Notes under the pieces: generated by a model
Told to the model about the DNA's origin: nothing
Databases searched by the model: none
Seen by the model: only the letters and a program-made list of their open reading frames with translations
Assembly: GCA_026982915.1 (NCBI GenBank)
Contig: JALWQU010000067.1
Coordinates: forward strand, 1 to 6,861
DNA length: 6,861 nucleotides
Origin: Candidatus Altimarinota bacterium
GTDB lineage: Bacteria > Patescibacteriota > Gracilibacteria > UBA4473
Direction of reading: 5' to 3'
Shown: one piece after another, positions 1 to 6,610 of the stretch
Layout of the letters: each line of letters begins with the position of its first letter
Numbering within the stretch: position 1 is the stretch's first letter
Made by a program: the position numbers and the translations under genes

Positions 1-1
1 C

Positions 2-166
2 ATTAAATGGGCGCATAACTGTGCGAATAAAGCGGGCATACTCCCCGAACAAGTGGATCCTTTTGATGGGTCGCCTTTGTCGGTCGCCCCGTTGACCTGG
101 AGTCATGCGACTTTTGTGGACACGGTTCGTCGGTTTTTGAAAAAAAGTAAAAGCCTAAAAAAATAA
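2..166 (+). CDS. Glycoside hydrolase family 15 protein (glucoamylase/trehalase-like), C-terminal end only
   Basis: The reading frame enters from the left edge and gives the last 54 residues of a protein ending in TAA at 164-166. It contains GILPEQVDPFDG followed by PLTWSHATFV, the characteristic C-terminal signature of GH15 enzymes (glucoamylase, glucodextranase, GH15 trehalase). In that family the Glu of the PEQ motif is the catalytic general base; here its codon is at 47-49. The PLTWSHA segment is the last inner helix of the (alpha/alpha)6 barrel. After it comes a short basic tail rich in Lys and Ser. The family hydrolyses terminal alpha-glucosidic bonds by inversion and releases beta-glucose. 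Substrate and signal peptide cannot be judged because the N-terminus lies outside the window. The stop overlaps the next ATG by one base (TAATG), so the two genes are very probably co-transcribed and translationally coupled. The first 120 bases are about 52% G+C by hand count, richer than the genes downstream. Confidence 0.85.
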   Translation: MKWAHNCANKAGILPEQVDPFDGSPLSVAPLTWSHATFVDTVRRFLKKSKSLKK

Positions 167-1044
167 TGAAAAATATTATTGGTATTGACATCGGTGGTAC
201 AAAAATTTTAGCAGGACGGTTTTCGTCCTCTGATTTATGGGAGGCCGAAGAAACTTTTCGCTGTCCGACTGAAGCGAAAATGGGGCGTGGAAAAGTCATA
301 AAGAATCTTCTGAGAGCTATTGGTAAATTAAAAAACAAGGAAACCACCGCTATTGGTCTTTCTTGGGCGGGATTTGTCGATGGACCAAAAGGTATTATTC
401 GAAAATCTCCGAACCTCCCTGGGTTTGAAGATTTTGCGATTACTGATTATTTACAACAAACGGTTGATATCCCGGTCTATCACGAAAATGATGCAAAACT
501 ATTCGCCCTAGCCGAACAAAAAAAATGTTCAAATGATCCAAAAAATGTTTTGGGGATTATTCTCGGAACTGGCGTGGGTTCTGGGGTTATTCTGAATGGG
601 GAAGTTTTGAGCGGATCGGATAATTTTGCAGGAGAAATTGGGGCTCAGTTAATTTTTGATACTGAAACAAAATCTCAATCTTCCTCTAATAAGTTATTTA
701 GTGGCCCAGCACTTACCGAATATTTGGGAATGACTCTAGAAGTGGTCGAAGAAAAATACAAAAGTAATCCGTTATTCATACGGGATTTGCAGCAAAAAAT
801 GGAACCAAGAATAGAACAAATGTCCGACTGGTTATTCAACCTTATTTTTGTTTTAAATCCTGATAAGATAATCCTGGGAGGTGGTGCTGGTCAGCATTTT
901 TGGCCGTTATTTTTACCCAAAATTGAAACCTTAATAAAGCAAAAAATTAAAGATCGTGACCTGCCGGTAAATTTTTCGTTAAAGATCGCTTCACTCGAAA
1001 ATGCGGGGCTCATTGGAGCCGCTTTACTGGCTCAGTCACGGTAA
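166..1044 (+). CDS. ROK-family sugar kinase, probable glucokinase, lacking the zinc-binding motif
   Basis: This 292-residue protein has the ROK (repressor, ORF, kinase) layout of the sugar kinase/Hsp70/actin ATPase fold. The phosphate-1 loop GIDIGGTK is at residues 6-13, the sugar-binding and catalytic END at 107-109 (Asp109 the expected base), the second phosphate loop GTGVGSG at 134-140, GEIG at 156-159, the adenosine-side ILGGG at 236-240 and the C-terminal ENAGLIGAALL at 278-288. The expected reaction is ATP-dependent phosphorylation of glucose to glucose-6-phosphate in the cytoplasm; there is no DNA-binding extension, so it is a kinase and not a ROK repressor. The usual His after GEIG is Ala160, and the CxCGxxGCxE zinc motif is missing; the only cysteines are 33 and 121. 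Sugar specificity is therefore uncertain, and a polyphosphate-using or other-sugar kinase is possible. The ATG at 166 puts the P-loop at the normal distance from the N-terminus. No Shine-Dalgarno sequence is visible; coupling to the GH15 stop likely supplies initiation. Confidence 0.88.
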   Translation: MKNIIGIDIGGTKILAGRFSSSDLWEAEETFRCPTEAKMGRGKVIKNLLRAIGKLKNKETTAIGLSWAGFVDGPKGIIRKSPNLPGFEDFAITDYLQQTVDIPVYHENDAKLFALAEQKKCSNDPKNVLGIILGTGVGSGVILNGEVLSGSDNFAGEIGAQLIFDTETKSQSSSNKLFSGPALTEYLGMTLEVVEEKYKSNPLFIRDLQQKMEPRIEQMSDWLFNLIFVLNPDKIILGGGAGQHFWPLFLPKIETLIKQKIKDRDLPVNFSLKIASLENAGLIGAALLAQSR

Positions 1045-1055
1045 ATTTAATCGTG

Positions 1056-1081
1056 TAGGAAGTTTTACGTTACCACTTCTA
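1056..1081 (+). other. Weak inverted repeat after the kinase gene
   Basis: TAGGAAGT at 1056-1063 can pair with ACTTCTA at 1075-1081, forming seven base pairs if one G is bulged, around an 11-base loop. No T-run follows directly; the nearest, six T, begins about 14 bases later. It is therefore not a standard terminator and may be chance, an mRNA 3'-end stabilising hairpin, or an operator. Confidence 0.2.
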
Positions 1082-1104
1082 TAAAATAAATAAGATTTTT
1101 GTAT

Positions 1105-1126
1105 AGACGAAAGGCTCGTTTTTTTT
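1105..1126 (+). terminator. Candidate intrinsic terminator of the GH15-kinase operon
   Basis: AGACGA (1105-1110) pairs with TCGTTT (1116-1121) around the loop AAGGC, including one G-T wobble, and the 3' arm runs into eight consecutive T (1119-1126). The stem is short and has only two G-C pairs, so it is weak, but the hairpin plus T-run sits 60 bases after the kinase stop and before the next gene, where a terminator is expected. Confidence 0.38.
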
Positions 1127-1138
1127 GTCTTTTTCGGG

Positions 1139-1144
1139 TAAAAT
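1139..1144 (+). promoter_or_regulatory. Candidate -10 element for the giant gene
   Basis: TAAAAT at 1139-1144 is one base away from the sigma-70-type consensus TATAAT. No good -35 hexamer lies at 16-18 bases, since that position is in the T-run of the candidate terminator. Transcription would start near 1150, giving a leader of about 20 bases. An alternative pairing is TTGTCT (1125-1130) with GATAAA (1150-1155), but its 19-base spacing is long and its leader would be under 10 bases. Either way the leader before the ATG at 1170 is very short. Confidence 0.3.
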
Positions 1145-1169
1145 AAGCGGATAAATTACTTTTTCTGCT

Positions 1170-4100
1170 ATGAAGCTTGTTCGTGCCTCCTATCGAAACT
1201 TTACCCCGCACCGTAACTGGTGTTGGGTGGAGAATGGCCCCACAAATAATTCTCCAGAAAATGATAATTGGGAAAATGCGCTGATTAATGATGATCTAAA
1301 ACGTGAATCCCTAGAGAATAGTGAAAAAGCCGATAAAATATTAGAATTGGTAAAATCCCCTCTCCAGTTTTCTTTTCGGGTTATTAAGTTTATAGAAGAC
1401 AATGAAAGACATCTTAGTGCACCCCAAAAAACAGCCTTTCGCGTTGGTTTTCGAAAAATAACCGAGTACTTCCTCAGTCTTTCTGTGGTTGACAGTACCG
1501 TCATGCCACCTCGAATTCTCTATCAGATTAGTGGCTCAAAGCTATCAAGACAGGTATTACCTAATAAACTAAAAAAAGCCGTAGACCTTATCACGAGTAC
1601 GCAATTAAAAGAAATACGGGATCTTTCGGAAGAAGATCCTTCTAGTTGGTCTACGGGAAAAACCGTTAAACTACTCGCCCTTTATCGTCACCTAAAAAAA
1701 GAAAATAATAAAAGTGGGAAAAATCTCGACCATGATTTCAAGCTTATAAGTGAAAAACTAGTTAAAAAAGCGATAAGTATTAGTGAGCAAGAAAGTTTAA
1801 GTACCGCTGATCGTTTAATTCTCTGGGAATTACAACGACTTCTGAAGACAGGATCCATAAACCTTTCGACGGATATTCGAAATAAGCTTCACCGTAAGGG
1901 GGAAATTGAAGCACGAGAAGTTCTCCATAAAATTCTCACTGATAACGAACAAAAAAATAACCCTGATCTAATTCTCTGTTGGGATATTTTGGAGGATCTT
2001 GCCTATCAAAATGAAATTAGTATCAATGAAGATGGCAAAAAAAAATTACGGAAGTTTGTCCTCCGAAGTAATGCCACACAGCTTTTGGAGGCGCTTAGTA
2101 AAATGCCCACAAAGGTGATTCTTCCGATTCATAAAAAGGCTTTGAAGGATCTTCATGATGATAACTTTAAAGCCCTTTTTGAGGCAACGGATGATGATTT
2201 TGAGGAAAGTATCCGTATTGAAAGAACCAAGGAGGATGATGACAGAATAACTCAGTACGAAGAAAAATTAAAGGCTATTAGAAAAAAAATAAGCGATACA
2301 GAGGATATTGAGTTTGAAAACCTACTGAGTAGTGGGCAAATAAAAAAGCCTCAGGCAGAAGCCTACCAAGAGGCCAAAGATGACTTAGATACTTTTTGGA
2401 ATGACTTTCGTACTTCTCAAGAAGATAAAAGCATAGCCGATATTATTAATGAACTAAAAGGAAAATTTGAGAACAAACAACCTTTTTCCAATAGACTTAA
2501 TCCTCTTTTTACTAAATTAGAGCGAACTCAAAACGCAAAAAAGAAGTTCGAAATAACCAAAGAAATCATACAGATTATTCAGGGATTTAAAACAACAGGC
2601 CTAAATGAAGTAATAAAAAAAGAAAATGAGGGCAGTGTTATGAAGAAGGCGGCTAAAACCTTAGAAGATATAAATCGCACTCTAGGGGGAAATGCCAATA
2701 ACACCAATAACCCTGGTGATACCTCTTCAGATGAAATCGATCCATGGGAAGACACTGATATTGATGAAGTCAATGCGCTCGTAGAACTCTTTGAAGGTCA
2801 ATCAATAATTAAGATTGGTGATAAAAAAGTAGCACGAATTTCAGAGGCACAAAATATAGCGCTAAAGGCTTTAAACTACCCACTAACACAAGAAGAAGAA
2901 GCCCTTCATCAGAAGCGGAAAGAATTAGAACAAAAATACGCCGAAGCTCGTATCAATAAGGATGAATCAGCTCAAATTTTCAATATTTATGCGGCTCCTC
3001 AAGAACACATGGATAAAGTCTATGATCAGTATAAATCGAGCCTTACTGATCGAATAAAAAAACATCGTTTACACGCGGCTGATTTTCAGGTCCTTATGTC
3101 CGATGACGAGGGTGACCTCCGCAATGTACACACTCGTAATGACCATGAAAATATCATGGCCTTTCGGGAAAAGTTTGAGAATACACTGAACAGTTTTGAT
3201 AGCGGTACAGCCAGAATTGATCAAGAAACAACACAAACGCTCTTTCAGTTTGGGGATTTAATTGATCCCATTGATCTTACAGACACAAGCACGCTTGAGC
3301 CCTTCTTCCAGGCCATTGATAAACACCTCGGAAGAGACCTTATCCTGAATACCCCAGAATTAAAGGAAGCCCTTGATTCATTCGAATCACCACAAGTTAA
3401 AGATGAAGTTATTAAAGGGGTTTTAGGCTATTTCCACGATAGAATCGAAACCATCGTCGGTAAGGCTATGGATGCTTATAATGAATACAGCACTCTCAAT
3501 GAAGAAGAAAAATCAGCACAGAAAGAGTTTCTGCTCAATAATCTTCGAACTCAGCATAAAATTAGTTCCCCTCAAGAAGTACAGCGTTTGGAAAATAGCT
3601 ACCAACAATATTTTACGGGAAAAATGGAACACGACAAAAAGGTCGAGTCTGAACGAAATCTTCTCGAAGGCGCTTTAGAAGGTATCGAAGATGAGGATGA
3701 ACGTGATCGAATACGAGAAACTTTTGAATTTGGAACAAGGTGTCTCAATCACGGCTATGAAATGGATGGAGAAGGCAATTTATTTCCTGGTAAGTTAACC
3801 ATTCAAGAAGCCACCCTTCAGACCAACACGGTCGTTAGTGACATTGGGGAAATCTGCAATACCTTTTCCGATGAAATTGTAAACCTTGCTGGACTTCTGA
3901 AAAAACAGGATGATCCCATGAAAGAAGATAATAGATTTTTAATAGACGGATTCTTGTCAGACTGGGGCGTTCAAAAAGAAACACTTACAGAGAATATAAA
4001 AGAATTTAAGCGTATATGCCGAGAAGAAATATTCAATGACAGTGATGACGGAGAAGCTTTTATGCGTCAGTATATGCCAGGCATAGATATGGCCTTCAAT

Positions 4101-6494
4101 GATATCAATACGCATGTGGACTTACTACAAGAAAATCGAAAATTTACGGGTGACGAGCAACTTTTCGGCAAGATACGATTAGGGTTTCTAAATCTCCATA
4201 AGTGGCTAAACTTTAGTGAAGGGGAGGTTGCAGGATTACAAAATAATATCGAAAACCGACTCTTTAGCCATGTCAATGATGATAATCAACAAGAATCTGG
4301 ATTTTCGGAAACCGTACAAAGTCTCAAAAATTATGATGTTTTTGGAAATGACCCTCAAAAGGCCACGGATAAATTTAGAAAAGTACGAGCGGAATTCAAT
4401 AAAAGTTTTTACGACTATGAGTCAACTATTGGAAAGGTTAATAAACGAATTAAGTTTGACCTTCAAAAACTTTCAGATGAAAATTTTGAAAAGAAATATA
4501 ATATTACCAGGTCTGATGCCGAGTTAGTTATTGAACGAAACCAAGAAACACAAAAAGATTTCAATGACTATTGGAAAAAGTACAATGAACCGAACTACTT
4601 TTCAGAATGGATTAAATCTTACAAGAATGGCACTGATAAAGAGAAATTTCAGGCTATCACTGAATTTCAGGACTTTGAAAGACTAGGCAATACCGCTGAG
4701 ATAGCTTATAAAGATGCCGAGTCACTCAATAAATGGATTCAAGAATGGAAAGAATATGGAGAAAATGAAAGGAGAAATAAATGGTACAACCGAATGGGAA
4801 CACGACAAATATCCCTTTATTCGATCTATTTAATCGTAAAAGAGGCTATTGATATTGTTGAGACACGCTGGAAACGAAAACAAGACAGTATGGCATACCA
4901 GCTTGGACAAGAGTTATTTGGGGATTCTCCTTGGGGAAAGGAATTCCGACGAAAAGCCGAAGAGTCCGAAGAAGAACGTGTAAAACAGTGGGAAAGTAAT
5001 TATGATGAGCTCAATGTTTGGGAGGTTGCTAAGTACCTTTATAAAACCAATGATTCCGATGAAGCCAAAGCCTGTATAAATGTTCTAAATAAAAAAGGGT
5101 ATTTAAAATGGGATAACCCACAGCTATGGAGGACACTCATGCGACTAAATAAAGGGGTCAGCTTTTTGATACCAGAGGACATGAGCCTTGATATCAATGA
5201 AATTGCTAAAAAAGTAGGACGGTCTTGTGAGGTAATTTGGTCAAAAGAAGTCTTTCGACAGTGGGATACCGAAATGGATGAAAACATGAGTAAGGCTAAA
5301 TCCTCTCGTGAAAAAGAATTTCGAGATCTTACAGATGTCACCATGGAAAATGGTGCTAGTGGGCTTTCTACTGAATTAGCCGGGATGTTAGAGCGTTGGA
5401 ATCGAGGAGAGACCGCAGAAGTCTATCCCGACAAATTTGTAGCATTTCTCAATCTTGCCTTCGCTCAGGGAAAACTTAATTCTCAGCCAGATAAACGATG
5501 GTACTATCTGATAAAGGGGGTTTCTACCAAAAACCCACAAGGACAGCCACTGATTTCAAAATCAGTTTTTATGCAGTTCACCAATGAACTTCTTTCAAAT
5601 ATGCCTTATTTTGAATTCTTTGTAGACAAGGGTTCTTGGAAAAAAAATGGTGCTATTGTCCCCGAAGGAACACCAGGTGCTCATACAGGTCCTTGGACTT
5701 ATGAAGATTATATGGGCTGGGGTGATATGATGGGGGACAATGGAGGCTCTTTTTTGGTGGATACTTCTGAGGCTATCAAAGATGATGTTGAAAACTTTTT
5801 CTACGAAGTTGTCGATATGAGTCCAGCCGCTCGTGGACGAGTTAAACGAATGGGAAGAACTGCTAATCAAAATGCCGATCATGATGATGGCGAAACCTTC
5901 TTTACAGGACTTGAAACAAGTGAAGTCATGCAAATGCTTTCTTCTTCCTCACAAGGTAACCAACAGGCCAGTAATGATTTCTGGCGTGCGTGGCTGGCAG
6001 GTTTTGATAGATACATGCGACAACGAAAAAGAATTATAAAGAAAAATGACACCCTTTATCATGACAATCCAAACTGGCCAAAAGAGAAAAAAGAGATACT
6101 TTTGGATGTTGGGGAAAAGCTAAAAGCCGCCGTTGCTGTTAGTCAAACCCTTTCGGGAACAAAAACAACTGAACGAACAACCCCACTTATTTGGAATGAA
6201 GCGGAATGGGAAGAAAGTAAAAAACTAACACTCAAAAAAGCTCAAACCAGTAAAGATGAAATCAATAGTATGATGTTTAGTGTTCTTGATCAAAAAGGAG
6301 ATCCTGATAATCTCAAAGAGGTACTAACAGCTGATTTTTACACAAAAGGGTCTACTAAACAGATAAAAGAAGCCCCTGGTTGGACTGATGCCAATACTAA
6401 AGTAGAGAAACTCATTAGTGATGAAGGTGGAGGTGTCTACTTCAGAGATACCAATGTTATCCTGAAGGCACTAGAAAACTATAATGGTGTTTAA
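1170..6494 (+). CDS. Giant hypothetical protein (1774 aa), soluble, mostly helical, no recognised domain
   Basis: I do not recognise this protein (roughly 200 kDa) and assign no function. The start is fixed: an in-frame TAA lies at 1152-1154 and ATG 1170 is the only ATG after it; there is no Shine-Dalgarno sequence. The N-terminus (MKLVRASYRNFTPHRNWCW) is not a signal peptide, and I see no clear membrane span; the most hydrophobic helix is around 1213-1230. Residues 40-340 look like packed helices, possibly an alpha-solenoid. Charged, coiled-coil-like stretches appear near 358-385, 572-598, 818-850 and 1256-1280. An Asn/Gly/Asp-rich linker (506-533) divides the protein. Residues 1187-1330 are Trp-rich, with nine Trp, and contain KKGYLKWDNPQLW. 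Residues 1498-1527 are Gly- and aromatic-rich. There are only seven cysteines and no P-loop, HExxH or other catalytic motif that I trust. Arg codons favour CGA and CGT (six each of 17 in the first 250 codons). The frame is intact throughout. A cytoplasmic scaffold or structural protein is a guess only. Confidence 0.9.
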   Translation: MKLVRASYRNFTPHRNWCWVENGPTNNSPENDNWENALINDDLKRESLENSEKADKILELVKSPLQFSFRVIKFIEDNERHLSAPQKTAFRVGFRKITEYFLSLSVVDSTVMPPRILYQISGSKLSRQVLPNKLKKAVDLITSTQLKEIRDLSEEDPSSWSTGKTVKLLALYRHLKKENNKSGKNLDHDFKLISEKLVKKAISISEQESLSTADRLILWELQRLLKTGSINLSTDIRNKLHRKGEIEAREVLHKILTDNEQKNNPDLILCWDILEDLAYQNEISINEDGKKKLRKFVLRSNATQLLEALSKMPTKVILPIHKKALKDLHDDNFKALFEATDDDFEESIRIERTKEDDDRITQYEEKLKAIRKKISDTEDIEFENLLSSGQIKKPQAEAYQEAKDDLDTFWNDFRTSQEDKSIADIINELKGKFENKQPFSNRLNPLFTKLERTQNAKKKFEITKEIIQIIQGFKTTGLNEVIKKENEGSVMKKAAKTLEDINRTLGGNANNTNNPGDTSSDEIDPWEDTDIDEVNALVELFEGQSIIKIGDKKVARISEAQNIALKALNYPLTQEEEALHQKRKELEQKYAEARINKDESAQIFNIYAAPQEHMDKVYDQYKSSLTDRIKKHRLHAADFQVLMSDDEGDLRNVHTRNDHENIMAFREKFENTLNSFDSGTARIDQETTQTLFQFGDLIDPIDLTDTSTLEPFFQAIDKHLGRDLILNTPELKEALDSFESPQVKDEVIKGVLGYFHDRIETIVGKAMDAYNEYSTLNEEEKSAQKEFLLNNLRTQHKISSPQEVQRLENSYQQYFTGKMEHDKKVESERNLLEGALEGIEDEDERDRIRETFEFGTRCLNHGYEMDGEGNLFPGKLTIQEATLQTNTVVSDIGEICNTFSDEIVNLAGLLKKQDDPMKEDNRFLIDGFLSDWGVQKETLTENIKEFKRICREEIFNDSDDGEAFMRQYMPGIDMAFNDINTHVDLLQENRKFTGDEQLFGKIRLGFLNLHKWLNFSEGEVAGLQNNIENRLFSHVNDDNQQESGFSETVQSLKNYDVFGNDPQKATDKFRKVRAEFNKSFYDYESTIGKVNKRIKFDLQKLSDENFEKKYNITRSDAELVIERNQETQKDFNDYWKKYNEPNYFSEWIKSYKNGTDKEKFQAITEFQDFERLGNTAEIAYKDAESLNKWIQEWKEYGENERRNKWYNRMGTRQISLYSIYLIVKEAIDIVETRWKRKQDSMAYQLGQELFGDSPWGKEFRRKAEESEEERVKQWESNYDELNVWEVAKYLYKTNDSDEAKACINVLNKKGYLKWDNPQLWRTLMRLNKGVSFLIPEDMSLDINEIAKKVGRSCEVIWSKEVFRQWDTEMDENMSKAKSSREKEFRDLTDVTMENGASGLSTELAGMLERWNRGETAEVYPDKFVAFLNLAFAQGKLNSQPDKRWYYLIKGVSTKNPQGQPLISKSVFMQFTNELLSNMPYFEFFVDKGSWKKNGAIVPEGTPGAHTGPWTYEDYMGWGDMMGDNGGSFLVDTSEAIKDDVENFFYEVVDMSPAARGRVKRMGRTANQNADHDDGETFFTGLETSEVMQMLSSSSQGNQQASNDFWRAWLAGFDRYMRQRKRIIKKNDTLYHDNPNWPKEKKEILLDVGEKLKAAVAVSQTLSGTKTTERTTPLIWNEAEWEESKKLTLKKAQTSKDEINSMMFSVLDQKGDPDNLKEVLTADFYTKGSTKQIKEAPGWTDANTKVEKLISDEGGGVYFRDTNVILKALENYNGV

Positions 6495-6555
6495 TTGTTC
6501 CATAGTTCAATGAAATCAGCTGACAAAGGAATTCCAGACTTTTTCAAAAGCCGTC

Positions 6556-6583
6556 TCGACATTTTATTTTCACTCCCTAATAT
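6556..6583 (+). promoter_or_regulatory. Candidate sigma-70-type promoter for the flavoprotein gene
   Basis: TCGACA (6556-6561) matches five of six bases of the -35 consensus TTGACA. It is followed after 16 bases by TAATAT (6578-6583), or after 19 bases by TATATT (6581-6586, five of six against TATAAT). Transcription would start near 6590, giving a leader of about 20 bases that is pyrimidine-rich and has no Shine-Dalgarno sequence. The rest of the spacer from 6495 holds no convincing terminator for the giant gene, only two 8-base palindromes at 6516-6523 and 6528-6535. Confidence 0.4.
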
Positions 6584-6610
6584 ATTGGTGTTTTTTCCTA
6601 CCTCCATATC

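Noticed and set aside
3..347. A 114-codon open frame on the - strand across the GH15 tail and the kinase start.
   Set aside because: It is antisense to two well-supported genes with clear protein motifs, and its product is low-complexity and unlike any family; it is a shadow frame.
1635..1667. STGKTV at residues 161-166 of the giant protein resembles the end of a P-loop.
   Set aside because: The Walker A pattern GxxxxGK[ST] needs a Gly five residues before the GK glycine, and Ser158 is there; no Walker B or other NTPase motif follows.
4216..4527. A 103-codon + strand frame inside the giant gene, and similar internal or antisense frames at 1190-1504, 5039-5344 and 5595-5933.
   Set aside because: All lie inside the intact giant frame, lack ribosome binding sites and recognisable motifs, and are expected by chance in 5.3 kb.
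1170..6494. Possible use of a recoded TGA codon (TGA as glycine).
   Set aside because: The giant frame contains no in-frame TGA in 1774 codons and all three stops seen are TAA, so nothing supports recoding.
6597..6605. CCTACCTCC just before the flavoprotein ATG looks like a ribosome-binding signal.
   Set aside because: It resembles the anti-Shine-Dalgarno end of 16S rRNA itself, not its complement, so it cannot base-pair with the ribosome as a Shine-Dalgarno sequence.
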